From assembly GCF_041381155.1 (NCBI RefSeq), contig NC_091142.1, positions 23,026,362-23,090,361 on the forward strand: a stretch of DNA of 64,000 nucleotides, given 5' to 3'. The notes under the pieces are model-generated. The model had not been told where the DNA came from. It was given only the letters and a program-made list of their open reading frames with translations, and did not search any database. The DNA comes from Argopecten irradians. Taxonomy: Eukaryota > Mollusca > Bivalvia > Pectinida > Pectinidae. Below are positions 14,401 to 25,153 of this stretch, piece by piece; position 1 is the stretch's first letter, and each line of letters begins with the position of its first letter. Both the position numbers and the translations under genes were made by a program.

Positions 14401-17400
14401 AGGTCTATATTTCCGCCATTTTCAAATTCATGTGTTTGAAATTAAAAACCTGTACAGACAATAGGCTAAAGCTAACATTTACAAAAAAATCAACACCCTA
14501 CATGAGACGATAAAGGCCCTACGAGCTCACAAATAACGGACAAAAATAAGAAAATGAAACAAATTGCCATATTTGGAGAGCTATATTTTCGCCATTTTTC
14601 TATATAACCCTTAAAAATAAATAACTTTTGAAGACAAAAGTTCATACAACATAGGTATGAAAAATAAACACTGTACATACAGGTTTAAAGGCGCTGAAAC
14701 GTCTCGTGCAAGGACAAATATAAACTAAAATTTCGATTTTCGATGTCCTGTATCTCCGCCATTTTGAATCTTATGACCTTGAACTTGGTCATTTTATGTG
14801 TCTGAAAGCATGATCTTTCACATCCAATTCAAAACATTTCACCTTTGAATTTTCATGAATTACGCTAAAATTTACGTTAAAAAATGAACGAAACGCCATA
14901 TTCGGAGGTCTATATTTCCGCCATTTTCCAATTCATGTCTTTGAAATTAAAAACCTGTACAGACAATAGGCTAAAGCTAACATTTACAAAAAAATCAACA
15001 CCCTACATGAGATGATAAAGGCCCTACGAGCTCACAAAGAACGGACAAAAATAAGAAAATGAAACAAATTGCCATATTTGGAGAGCTATATTTTCGCCAT
15101 TTTTCTATATAACCCCTTAAAAATAAATAACTTTTGAAGACAAAAGTTCATACAACATAGGTATGAGAAATCAACACTGTACATACAGGTTTAAAGGCGC
15201 TGAAACGTCTCGGGCAAGGACAAATATAAACTAAAAATTCGATTTTCGATGTCCTATATCTCCGCCATTTTGAATCTTATGACCTTGAACTTGGTCATTT
15301 TATGTGTCTGAAAGCATGATCTTTCACATCCAATTCAAAACATTTCACCTTTGAATTTTCATGAATTACGCTAAAATTTACGTTAAAAAATGAACGAAAC
15401 GCCATATTCGGAGGTCTATATTTCCGCCATTTTCCAATTCATGTCTTTGAAATTAAAAACCTGTACAGACATTAGGATAAAGCTTACATTTACAAAAATT
15501 CAACACTCTACATGAGATGATAAAGGCCCTACGAGCTCACAATTAACGGACAAAAATAAGAAAAAGAAACAAATTGCAATATTTGGAGAGCTATATTTCC
15601 GCCATTTTTCTATATAACCCCTTAAAAATAAATAACTTGTGAAGACAAAAGTTCATACAACATAGGTATGAAAAATCAACACTGTACATACAGGTTTAAA
15701 GGCGCTGAAACGTCTCGTGCAAGGACAAATATAAACTAAAATTTCGATTTTTGATGTCCTATATCTCCGCCATTTTTGATCATATGACCTTGAAATAGGT
15801 CATTTTATGTTCCTGAGAACATGGTCTTTCATTTGCGCCCTTCAGAACATTTCTACGGTAAAGTTCATATTTGACCTTTGTTTGACCTCATTTGACCCTC
15901 TAGCGAACTCATGACCTAGACATAATCTCTGATAACATGTAATGAGAAAAAAACTTTCAATATCGCGATCTACCTGAATAACTAAACATGGACGATGTAC
16001 AGCGTATAGTTATGAAGTTATGAGCATTTAAACTTCGTTCGAAAAAAGTAGTTTTTTATGTCTGTGACCTTGACCTTGACCTTTATCGTACAAAATCGAA
16101 CGTACGTTTCAAGCACTCATGTACCTACATAACATGTCCAAATTTGAACGTCGTACCTTGTTCCGTTCTTGAGAAAAAGTGTTAAGAAGGTTTCGTGGAA
16201 ATAATAAGAATAATAAGAAAAAACAGAACAATAACAATAGGGATTTCCATCCTGAATGGAAATCCCTAATGATACGTGTATATTCATGTCAAATATGAAT
16301 CCTTGGTTCATTGTAAGTAAATGTACATGTACATATAAAACATGTTATTTTATTCAGATAGATCAATAAAGATACATTCTACTAATAACTTATTAACATT
16401 CGATAATCGTACCTCAAGTAAAACACTGTTCTTTAAAATTTTCCAAAACTGCTTGTGTAATTACACATGTTTAACCTTCACTATCTTAACAGTATAACAT
16501 GTACAATGTATGTATGTATTACACACTTCCTCCGCTCACTATCTTAACAGTATAACATGCACAATGTATGTATTTATTACACACTTCCTCCGCTCACTAT
16601 CTTAACAGTATAACATGTACAATGTATGTATTTATTACACACTTCCTCCGCTCACTATCTTAACAGTATAACATGTACAATGTATGTATTTATTACACAC
16701 TTCCTCCGCTCACTATCTTAGTATCTTTACAGTATAACATGTACAATGTATGTATTAATTACACACTTCCTCCGCTCACTATCTTAACAGTATAACATGT
16801 ACAATGTATGTATTTATTACACACTTCCTCCGCTCACTATCTTAACAGTATAACATGTACAATGTATGTATGTATTACACACTTCCTCCGCTCACTATCT
16901 TAACAGTATAACATGTACAATGTATGTATTTATTACACACTTCCTCCGCTCACTATCTTAGTATCTTTACAGTATAACATGTACAATGTATGTATTAATT
17001 ACACACTTCCTCCGCTCACTATCTTAACAGTATAACATGTACAATGTATGTATGTATTACACACTTCCTCCGCTCACTATCTTAACAGTATAACATGTAC
17101 AATGTATGTATGTATTACACACTTCCTCCGCTCACTATCTTAGTATCTTTACAGTATAACATGTACAATGTATGTATGTATGTATTACACACTTCCTCTG
17201 CTCACTATCTTAACAGTATAACATGTACAGTGTATGTATTAATTACACACTTCCTCCGCTCACTATCTTAACAGTATAACATGTACAATGTATGTATGTA
17301 TTACACACTTCCTCCGCTCACTATCTTAACAGTATAACATGTACAATGTATGTATTTATTACACACTTCCTCCGCTCACTATCTTAACAGTATAACATGT

Positions 17401-18292
17401 ACAATGTATGTATGTATTACACACTTCCTCCGCTCACTATCTTAACAGTATAACATGTACAATGTATGTATGTATTACACACTTCCTCCGCTCACTATCT
17501 TAACAGTATAACATGTACAATGTACGTATATGTATTACACACTTCCTCCGCTCACTATCTTAACAGTATAACATGTACAATGTAAGTATGTATTACACAC
17601 TTCCTCCGCTCACTATCTTAACAGTATAATATGTACAATGTAAGTATGTATTACACACTTCCTACGCTCACTATCTTAGTATCTTTACAGTATAACATGT
17701 ACAATGTATGTATGTATTACACACTTCCTCCGCTCACTATCTTAGTATCTTTACAGTATAACATGTACAATGTATGTATGTATTACACACTTCCTCCGCT
17801 CACTATCTTAGTATCTTTACAGTATAACATGTACAATGTATGTATGTATTACACACTTCCTCCGCTCACTATCTTAGTATCTTTACAGTATAACATGTAC
17901 AATGTATGTATGTATTACACACTTCCTCCGCTCACTATATTAGTATCTTTACAGTATAACATGTACAATGTATGTATGTATTACACAGCGGGGCCCTTCA
18001 CACTTCCTCCGCTCACTATCTTAACAGTATAACATGTACAACGTATGTATTAATTACACACTTCCTCATATGTATCAAATTCAATCAGAGTTGTATCCCT
18101 TTAACAACAATTATTTCGCTAACAATAGCCTATTCATATACCTGGTTGGAATATTTTGCAGTATTTATCCATGTAAAACTGCATTAGATCGCCCTCGATG
18201 TGCTGGTCGGGAATTGAGCTGAGGAACGTCTTAAGGTACCATTCTGGGTCAAACAGGCCAGCGTAATCCATGGTTGTACCGCTAGCCGCCAT
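8404..18292 (-). CDS. Nicotinamide N-methyltransferase-like SAM-dependent methyltransferase (3 exons, complete)
   Basis: Exons are 18292-18142, 9442-9241 and 8833-8404. Phases join exactly (1 then 2) and give 260 residues, against 264 for human NNMT. Residues 14-20 (FDPEWYL) match the family N-terminal motif. Exon 2 brings SAM motif I (LLDIGTGP, 58-65) and the acidic SDF that corresponds to the SAM-ribose aspartate region. Exon 3 has the CLEAA stretch and the GEYKFGS segment, equivalent to GEQKFSS in NNMT. The family (NNMT, PNMT, TEMT) moves methyl from SAM to a small amine or pyridine in the cytosol; the substrate here cannot be told, and the NNMT nicotinamide-contact serine region differs. 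ATG 18292 was chosen over an upstream in-frame ATG at 18340 because the two related first exons begin there. The exon 1 donor is GTATAT; the exon 2 acceptor is TTGAAG and its donor GTGGGT. Intron 1 is 8.7 kb of repeats; intron 2 is 0.4 kb. Confidence 0.88.
9925..10275 (+). mobile_element. TTAA-flanked MITE, family A, copy 1
   Basis: The element begins AGATGCTCCACCGCCGAC and ends with the inverted GGTGGAGCATCT. It is flanked on both sides by TTAA (9921-9924 and 10276-10279). About 350 bp, with no coding capacity. The TTAA target duplication is used by the piggyBac and Kolobok superfamilies; the source of the transposase is unknown. It lies in intron 1 of the NNMT-like gene. Related copies are at 18696, 24264, 28082, 54741 and 55091. 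Confidence 0.85.
10643..16269 (+). mobile_element. Helentron/'pearl'-like element with internal 505-bp tandem repeats
   Basis: The left end holds the perfect palindrome TTTGATCGCGATCAAA (10648-10663) followed by GGGATTTCC. The right end is a hairpin with a 13-bp perfect stem and 5-base loop (16238-16268) carrying the inverted GGAAATCCC, and the element stops at CTAA before T. This layout (short subterminal inverted repeats, 3' hairpin, internal tandem array, no coding sequence, no target duplication seen) is that of non-autonomous Helitron/Helentron-type elements. It also fits the bivalve 'pearl' elements with ~160-bp core repeats. The array fills 11.7-15.8 kb; 10.7-11.7 and 15.8-16.2 kb are unique arms. 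It sits in intron 1 of the NNMT-like gene. The element type is inferred. Confidence 0.7.
11705..15800 (+). repeat. Eight-copy 505-bp tandem array, a trimer of ~168-bp monomers
   Basis: The landmark 'tttgaattttcatgaatta' recurs at 11811, 12316, 12821, 13329, 13835, 14339, 14844 and 15350, giving spacings of 504-508. Inside each unit the motif 'ctatat(c/t)tccgccattt' occurs three times about 165-175 bp apart with different following sequence, so the unit is a trimer of diverged monomers. Inner copies are nearly identical and the outermost are more diverged. Short open frames that recur on the minus strand are by-products of the repeat. Confidence 0.9.
16480..18068 (+). repeat. 58/66-bp minisatellite, about 26 copies
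   Basis: The unit contains 'cttcctccgctcactatctt' followed by 'acagtataacatgtacaatg' and 'tatgtatttattacaca'. Most copies are about 58 bp; a longer variant with 'agtatcttt' inserted dominates the right end (17.65-17.97 kb). Alternation of long and short variants suggests block-wise expansion. One break ('gcggggcccttca') occurs near 17988. The array ends about 75 bp from exon 1 of the NNMT-like gene, inside its first intron. Confidence 0.92.
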
Positions 18293-18579
18293 ATTTGTGA
18301 GTAGAACTAAATACATGTACCATAGGGCAAGGAAGTCCACGCACTAGAGCACTATAGTGAATATGCATGGAGTCAAATTCGAATGACAGTCATTAAATTA
18401 TAATACATCAAGACAGTTAATTTACTAGTTTAGCGATGAAACAGAACGTTTACATGTAGAAGTAGAAGTCTTAACGCATATTACAAACATGATAAAGGGT
18501 ATACCCGTGTGTTTGTATAAAACGTTCAGTGGTATATTATTGTTTTCAAATCCCACGCACTAGAGTACAGTACACCTCA

Positions 18580-19845
18580 GGCGTGGGGTAACCCTAAACG
18601 ACGTCACAAATACCAATGATGGGCCACCACAGGCACCACATCTCGCGTTGTTATTGTCTGTGATATCCGGCAGAGTAAATCAGTCTTCAATTTAAAGATG
18701 CTCCACCGCCGACAGAGCATAAATGATATTCATTATTTGAACAATAATTGGTGTTTAATCGTGTATATATATGCCTAATTAACACAAAAAATAACATAAA
18801 ATAATTTATTTCGCCTTTGGTGCATGCGCAATCATTACTTCATTCCATATAAGATATAGTGCCACGGAATTTTTTCGGGATGCAATTAATTATTTTTCGT
18901 ATATTTAACTTTAAGTAAAATTAGAAACTCAAACTTTTTAATGGTGGTAATAGTGTAAAGTAAGTAACTTTTGTAACTGAAGAAAAATACTAAATCGTCT
19001 GCTCCTGTTTTTGATAGTGGAAAAATACCATTTGTCGGCGGTGGAGCATAAGGAAAAGCCGGAATTTTACAAGAAAAACGGGTGGTTTTCAAATCCCACG
19101 CACTGAGGCAATGTACACCTCAGGCGGGGGTACCCTTAATGACGTCACATATACCAATGATGGGGCACCACAGGCACCACATCTCACGTTGTTATTGTCA
19201 GAGATATCCGACAGAGTAATTCAATCTTCAATTTAACCAGGAAAAGTCAGAATTTTACAAGAAAAACGGGTGGTTTTCAAATCCCACGCACTGGGGCAAT
19301 GTACACCTAAGGCGGTGGGTACCCTTAACGACGTCACATATACCCAATGATGTCAGAGATATCCGACAGAGTAAATCTATCTGCAATTTAACCAGGAAAA
19401 GTCTGAATTTTACAAGACAAACGGCTGGTTTTCAAATCCCACGCACTGAGGCAATGTACACCTCAGGCGGGAGTACCCTTAATGACGTCACATATACCAA
19501 TGATGGGGCACCACAGGCACCACATCTCACGTTGTTATTGTCAGAGATATCCGGCAGAGTAATTAAATCTTCAATTTAACCAGGAAAAGAAAAACGGGTG
19601 GTTTTCAAATCCCACGCAATGGGGCAATGTACACCTAAGGCGGTGGGTACCCTTAACGACGTCACATATACATGTACCCAATGATGTCAGAGATATCCGA
19701 CAGAGTAAATCAATCTGTAATTTAACCAGGAAAAGTCTGAATTTTACAAGACAAACGGCTGGTTTTCAAATCCCACGCACTGAGGCAATGTACACCTCAG
19801 GCGGGGGTACCCTTAATGACGTCACATATACCAATGATGGGGCAA
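18580..19845 (+). repeat. ~170-bp tandem array with CRE-like sites, split by a MITE
   Basis: The landmark 'ttttcaaatcccacgca' recurs near 18543, 19086, 19274, 19430, 19601 and 19762. Units alternate between longer and shorter forms. Each carries 'acccttaa(c/t)gacgtcacat'; where the base is t this is the full CRE palindrome TGACGTCA. Unit 1 is interrupted by the MITE at 18696-19048. The array lies 0.3-1.6 kb upstream of the ATG of the NNMT-like gene, so it is placed where it could affect the promoter; no activity can be read from sequence. Confidence 0.82.
18696..19048 (+). mobile_element. TTAA MITE family A, copy 2, nested in the 170-bp array
   Basis: It starts AGATGCTCCACCGCCGAC after TTAA (18692-18695) and ends GTCGGCGGTGGAGCAT. 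It interrupts the unit sequence 'cttcaatttaaccaggaaaag' of the surrounding array, so it inserted after the array existed. The right junction is slightly damaged, with no clean TTAA. Confidence 0.82.
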
Positions 19846-19849
19846 TGCT

Positions 19850-20105
19850 AAAAGAATGATATATAAAACGAAAATGCAGATTTTGTTCATAATGTAGCTT
19901 TGATATTTAAGTCATATGTGCATCTGTAAAGAAAATTCAGTTTGATGTCGACTGTACAATCATTCCAATTTGACTGCCAGTGTTTTTCTGTGTTATGCAT
20001 TATTTATGTAAGGTTTTGCTTTATGCTTTCCCGGAACGTGATGAACGCGCTTGATTTTTTCGAGAAGATGTTGTAATAAAGCAAGAACAAAGGACCTACT
20101 ACATA
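19850..20105. repeat. Duplicated block, copy 2 (partner at 6776-7030)
   Basis: Near-identical in the same orientation to 6776-7030, including 'gtcatatgtgcatctgtaaa' and 'cccggaacgtgat'. It directly follows the CRE-bearing array and lies upstream of the NNMT-like gene. Confidence 0.75.
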
Positions 20106-20354
20106 GGGATTGGATTTCGTTTTTATGTTAACCATGTTTGTGTGGAGCAATTCTTATTGCGTAATGTTGCGTCAAAATGTAAACAAAAAATGGTTGGGAT
20201 TAAAAATTATACAAATCGTGGGGTCACGTTTGCTATTTGTTTTTTTTGTTTTTGTTTTTGTTTTTTTGTAAGAGTCTTTGTGATTTTTGAGTCACGTACA
20301 ACATGTATTACTAAATTACAGAATTACTAAAAAAAAAAAAAAAAAAAAAACAGG

Positions 20355-20386
20355 TGAGCGATAAAGGCCCACTTGGCCTCTTGTTT
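20355..20386 (+). mobile_element. 3' end of a Helentron-like element
   Basis: The string 'aaaggcccacttggcctcttg' ends just before TTT, and resembles the right end of the element at 30889-32637 (a self-complementary ggccc...ggcc stem followed by CTTG before TT). A poly(A) stretch of about 20 precedes it. The left end of this copy was not located. Confidence 0.5.
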
Positions 20387-20388
20387 CA

Positions 20389-20520
20389 CTTGCACAATAT
20401 AGGGTTAGGCTACAGCAGGAAATATGCGTGTTTTGAGTTATCAGCTAAAAGCGATTAGTGGGGTTTCGTTTAGGGATGGAATAAATAGGCATGCTGGGTG
20501 CGAGAAAAAATATTTTAACA
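20389..20520 (-). promoter_or_regulatory. Copy of the promoter-proximal block of the NNMT-like first exon at 2389
   Basis: About 130 bp match 2408-2540, sharing 'gggttaggctaca' and 'aggaaatat', then 'aaaagcgat' and a 'gagaaaaa(a)tatt' stretch. At 2408 this block lies directly upstream of a methyltransferase ATG. Here it is about 2.1 kb upstream of the ATG at 18292, separated by the tandem array, MITE and element pieces. I infer that repeats inserted between an ancestral promoter block and exon 1, or that this block belonged to a first exon now lost. Confidence 0.55.
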
Positions 20521-20573
20521 TCAACATCTTGACATAATTTGTTATTTGTGTTGTTTGTATATTTTGGTAAACA

Positions 20574-20766
20574 ATTATTCCGTCTTTGCATATTACAGAG
20601 TTAGCTCCCTTGCGGGTAGGTATCAATTCTTACGTCATTATTTTGTGAGCGCAATTTACGTTGTTTCGTCCGAAAAGTATGACGTTACGCTCGCAAACTC
20701 ATGACGTCACAATCAATACCTGCCCGCAAGGGCAGATAACTCTGTAGTATGCAAATACGGAATAAT
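20574..20766. mobile_element. Foldback/MITE with ~60-bp inverted arms
   Basis: The left arm contains 'attccgtctttgcatattac' and 'gagtta' before 'cccttgcgggtaggtat'. The right arm is its reverse complement with few changes ('atacctgcccgcaaggg' ... 'tgcaaatacggaataat'). The spacer is about 75 bp. A related half-copy lies at 60780-60870 inside the beta-helix gene. Confidence 0.75.
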
Positions 20767-22400
20767 CATCACAAACACTCATATTTTGAGGAACACTGAA
20801 CATGACTTAAACTAAAAACTTCTTTTTCTTAAAAACGGTATTCTCACTATGTTCAGATGACATTATAACATTAACTATGTACATTGACTTATGCAATTGC
20901 TTGATATACATGTAATCTACAATGGCGATTTGCATAAAGTGTCAAAAAAGACTTGATGTGCTTTTTGTAAAGTCAAACAAGCGCTCATTGTTTTATGACC
21001 TTTTTACTTTTTATTTTATTTTTTCGTATTTATTTATTTTCAATATATATGTAAGTATACGCCAAGAAAAAGTACGTGTTTATGTAGAGTTGAATATACA
21101 TATGTACATGTATATACATGTCAGTATAGTAATTAATACTGGTTAAAAAATTCCGTGCCAGGTCCCTGTGGTAATACATAAGGTGTACACATGTATATAC
21201 TTTTATCAACTTTTTATGTTCAAATACACCTGCAAAATGTACAGGTAAAAAGTAATACAAACATAATTATTTTGGTCACGGCTATTACATGTATATAACA
21301 GGTTATATGTTTATATATATACCTTAAACAGATTCTTCACGAAAATGGACCTCCATGCCAGCCAGTACATGTAACACTTATTGTAGGCCTAAATCATTCA
21401 ATCCTTGTTTTATTCAACTATTTATGGTCTCATCTACGCCCTTTTTTATTAGAGGGCTGGCACAAAGATTAAGATTGTTGCTAAGATAACATCAGAACCC
21501 GCGCATTTCCGGATTGATTTCCCCATATAATGACTCTAATTTTAGTTACATGTGCTCCGTCGGGATCATCAGAATGTTTGAGAATTTTTATTTACATTTG
21601 CATGAGCAGTGAACAGATTTGTGACTGTACGGTGTACATGTGTGTACTGCACTCTAGATATAGACTTATATCAGGTCAGTATATATGTGAACAAGTTGTG
21701 GCTACGTATCAAGATATACATGCTGTACAGTGACTGATATAAATCAGGTGCTAGTAACCACAGGCGTCTTGTAAGCTTACTTCCTATTTTGGAAAGCCAT
21801 ATGCACATGCATATGGCCATGTAAGTTTAACGTACACCACAGCGCTAGCCGTCATCGTTGGTTCATATGCGTTTGCTTCTGGTTTTCGGAAGCCTTTGTA
21901 TATATAAAGGTATGAACAACTTGTACGGAATATTTATATAAAAAGCACACGTGAATTTTCCACTGGTTTTGTAACAAACGTCAATACAAAAACATACTTT
22001 CCAACCCGATGGAAATGATGTACATTGTACATAATAAGATCTTGAGTTTACATGTATATTATACATATATTTCCGGTTCAGGACATATGGAAGCCTATAT
22101 ATACTTTTGTATGTCGGGACATCTTAACCACTCGGCCACCGCGGCCCCAATACATCCTCTACCGGACTCAGTAGTATGTGATATATGGACTACAGTACAT
22201 TTAGTACAACATGACTTATGGGGAAGTACAATTCACTCTACATACTGTATAAAATATTGATAAATTATTCAATAGATTTATCCACATGTGCATATGTAGA
22301 TGTCTTAAGTTTCACAACATATCAGATTTAATATGACTGAAGGCAAGGCCTTAAAGGTGCATCCAGATGTTTCAGTAACCATTATGCGTAATTATGCACT
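20767..22400. other. Intergenic; no gene recognised
   Basis: AT-rich DNA with many 'acatgtacatgta'-type runs common in bivalve genomes. The only identified piece is the SINE head at 22105-22160. Confidence 0.45.
22105..22160 (-). mobile_element. tRNA-derived SINE fragment
   Basis: On the minus strand the sequence reads 'gccgcggtggccgagtggtt' then 'aagatgtcccgac', a tRNA-like 5' head with an A box. No B box follows cleanly, so this is a fragment. Confidence 0.6.
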
Positions 22401-22405
22401 ATTAA

Positions 22406-22802
22406 AGGCCCACTACCTTTCCGGAGGAAAACGTAAAGGTTTCGTTAAAACATTGATAACATCAGAAAATATATACCAATGGCCTATTATGATGTTACAA
22501 CACCAAACATATGCAAGATTTCCTGCATAATATATGATAACAGCGGAGAGTTATTTCGCTGTTTTGTCGTCTGGTGCAGTGATAGTCAACTACCGCGCGG
22601 TATTAAGGACGACAGTGGGAAACATAAGACAACTGCGTTATGAAAATTAACATTTTATTTATTTTAATCAAATTTTTCAGAATGTGATGACACGTGTAGT
22701 ATTAAAGGTAAGTTAAGAACTTTAGCGACTATACAAAAATATCGATCTCGTTTTACTTTCCCATTTTAAAAATTAAAAGCCGTTTCGAAAGGTAGTGGGA
22801 CT
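22406..22802 (+). mobile_element. TTAA-flanked MITE, family B
   Basis: It begins AGGCCCACTACCTTTCC after TTAA (22402-22405) and ends GAAAGGTAGTGGGACT before TTAA (22803-22806). About 400 bp. The central part carries no credible gene. Confidence 0.8.
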
Positions 22803-22832
22803 TTAAAAATTTCAATTTATGGAAATAAAGGA

Positions 22833-23102
22833 GTGAAATTTTCTGTTTATTTTTTATTCTTATATTCACAATCTATCCTTGTCCCAAAACCTACATTTGA
22901 GAAGGAAATCCACAAAAGAAAAGGAAGAAATTTTTATTTCCGTAACAGATATTCCGTTTTTGATCAGCTGATTATATTGGAAGGTGGTCTATCACTTGAA
23001 CGCTTGCAAATAAAGAGCAATAGCACTGAGCTTCTGCCGGATGAAGATTACATTCGTCGGAATATAAAAGCGTTTGAACCGCTTGAATACATTATGAGCT
23101 GA
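22833..23102 (+). CDS. Open frame resembling the end of an endonuclease/exonuclease/phosphatase domain
   Basis: The 89-codon frame includes NFYFRNRYSVFDQLIILEGG, which recalls the YYR-x-x-W-x-x-x-D-Q-I-x-x-S segment near the C terminus of secreted endonuclease/exonuclease/phosphatase-fold proteins. The first 15 or so codons are likely not coding. It starts 30 bp after the TTAA MITE and ends shortly before a foldback element, so it may be one exon of a disrupted gene or a fossil fragment. No partner exons were found. This is a weak call. Confidence 0.25.
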   Translation: MKFSVYFLFLYSQSILVPKPTFEKEIHKRKGRNFYFRNRYSVFDQLIILEGGLSLERLQIKSNSTELLPDEDYIRRNIKAFEPLEYIMS

Positions 23103-23147
23103 CTTCAAAGCATCACATTCACGCTGATGGGATTTTTTACAGTGGGT

Positions 23148-23399
23148 AAAAAAATGGCGACCGCAAACTGAAGCTGTCAGTGTGTAGGATTGAATTTTGA
23201 AGATTGAGTTTTTTCTTATATTTTCATGTACATCCGTATATGTATGAGTTTTTTCTTATATTTTCATGTATGTGTTACCTTAGAAGTGCTTTGCACTTCA
23301 GGAGATGCGTCCTTATGATAAGGGTGGCTAAGGTATACATAAAAATATAAGTAAAAAAACAACAATCTCCAGCTTCAGTTTGCAGGCGCCACTTTTTTT
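23148..23399. mobile_element. Foldback element with long inverted ends
   Basis: The left arm 'atggcgaccgcaaactgaag' is matched by the right arm 'cttcagtttgcaggcgccac'. The middle holds a 28-bp direct repeat ('gagttttttcttatattttc' core, at about 23210 and 23245) and a small hairpin 'aagtgctttgcactt'. Confidence 0.7.
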
Positions 23400-24263
23400 G
23401 ACATATGGGGAGGGGAGTCATGGGTAATCAGCATGGATATGATGCTTTGAAGAAATTTCATTATATGACGCTTAAAAAAAAAAAAAAATCTACCTCTAGT
23501 CATGATCACAGGTCTTCAAAATTAATAATCCCTTGTGATCTAAATATCTGGGGAGAGGGGTATATTATAAAAGAGAACAAACATGGAATTAACTTAAGTG
23601 GTAGTATCTTTTAGAAGTGGGGTACTCCCCCAGTTCACTTTATTATTTTACCATGGGGAGGGTTTCATTTCTCCATAATGGTATATTTCCTGTCATTTTA
23701 CCACAGGGGGTCATAATACCATACTACACCGGTGATCCATGCTTAAACAAACAATTAAAAAAATATTTTACTTGTAAAGTAGATTTATAAAAGAACATTT
23801 TATTTTCGTTTGGAAATTTTTAATGTAATGCATGTACAAATTTGTATTACAATGCAAGCATGCAGAGTAAGCTCATATTTCAGAGTGTTATTTTGTATTT
23901 CAGATGGTGATGAGCATAAGTCATGCTTCAATAATAGAAGATTCGTAGAGGATGCATACATCAATGTATAGACAGCCAGGTTAGGACATTATCATCCTTG
24001 ATATTCCAGGGGTTATGGTCACTTACGATATAATTGGATATTACATATAGAATTAATAAACATTATATTTATATGTTATTTATGGTAAAAAGTATATTAC
24101 AGAAATAGTACATATTTACATGCTTATTTTGATACTGTCCATAAATTGCAAATAGCATTACAATCTATTTCTGTTTCATTATACACGTATGTCTATTCTG
24201 TGTTTATATATACTTTTATTTATTTGGGAATTTTGAAATTTTTGGCACACAACACACAATTGA
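23400..24263. other. Intergenic; partial family E inverted-repeat element
   Basis: Nothing gene-like is visible. The segment 23976-24030 ('ccaggggttatggtcactta') resembles one arm of the MITE at 24839-25153. Confidence 0.4.
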
Positions 24264-24622
24264 AGATGCTCAACCACTTACAAATGACTTTTTTTCCTCC
24301 CCATAAAAACAGGAGCAGAAGATTTAGTAATTTTCTTCTGTTGCAAAAGTTTCTTACTTTACACTATACCACCATTGGAAATTTTAAGCTTCTAATTTTA
24401 CTTCAAGATATATATTAAAAATAATTCATTGCATCCCGAAAAAAATCTGTGGCACTATATCTTATATGGAATGAGGTACCTATTGCCCATGTATACACCA
24501 ACAGCAAAATAAATTACCTTATATTACTTTGTGTGTTTATTAGACATATATACACACAATTAAACACCAATTATTGTTAAATTAATAAGTATCGTTTATG
24601 TTCTGTCGGCAATGGAGCATCT
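24264..24622 (-). mobile_element. TTAA MITE family A, copy 3 (inverted)
   Basis: Same family as 9925-10275 in reverse. The left end is worn (AGATGCTCAACC) and the right end is GGAGCATCT before TTAA. Shared internal landmarks include 'ccattggaaattttaagctt' and 'gcatcccgaaaaaa'. Confidence 0.78.
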
Positions 24623-24838
24623 TTAAATCATGACTATTACTATTTTATACCTTCATGAGTATAGATAATCTTTTTATTTGAAAACAAATGTATCTATCTT
24701 ACTATTCACAAGACATCAATATCACAATCTATAGAATTGCTATTAATTTTTACTTTGTAAACACTGCCATTATACATATGTAAAGCAAGCAAAATCTAAC
24801 TGTTAATACTTATATCTTTTATTCCTTGCCTAGTAGTA

Positions 24839-25153
24839 CATCCTCAATACTCCAGGGGTTACATTCACTTACGATCTCTATGCCCCTGGACTGTGTCATA
24901 GTAAAATTGGAGGCAGCTCAGCGGAAAACATATGAAACTATCACAGACATGCAAAGATTTCCTTTGAAGACTACAGAGAAAGCGACGCCCAACATAGAAG
25001 CCACACAGCCAATTATACGACTCTTTTGATGTAAATCAAACTACTAAATTACCTGCATGTACTGTTTCCTCCAATATAAGATATGAGATGTTATGAGATA
25101 GTCCAGGGGTGTAGAGATGGTAAGTGAATGTAACCTCTGGAGTATCGAGGATG
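24839..25153. mobile_element. MITE family E with ~75-bp terminal inverted repeats
   Basis: The left arm 'catcctcaatactccagggg' plus 'ttacattcacttac' is mirrored at the right end by 'gtaagtgaatgtaacctctg' then 'gagtatcgaggatga'. The centre holds 'gcgacgcccaac', shared with the second copy at 46389-46775. It lies about 250 bp upstream of the glycosyltransferase coding exon. Confidence 0.78.

Noticed and set aside
12473-14678. Three near-identical minus-strand frames beginning MYSVDFSYLCCMNF
   Set aside because: They are shadows of the 505-bp tandem repeat, found at the same place in several copies and broken in others.
17631-18032. Open frame with repeats of a ~22-residue unit (MYNVCMYYTLPPLTILVSLQ)
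   Set aside because: It is a by-product of the 66-bp form of the minisatellite, whose length is a multiple of three. It has no start context or codon signal and lies inside intron 1 of the NNMT-like gene on the opposite strand.
22333-22530. 65-codon frame MTEGKALKVHPD...
   Set aside because: Most of it lies inside the TTAA MITE at 22406-22802 and it shows no domain.
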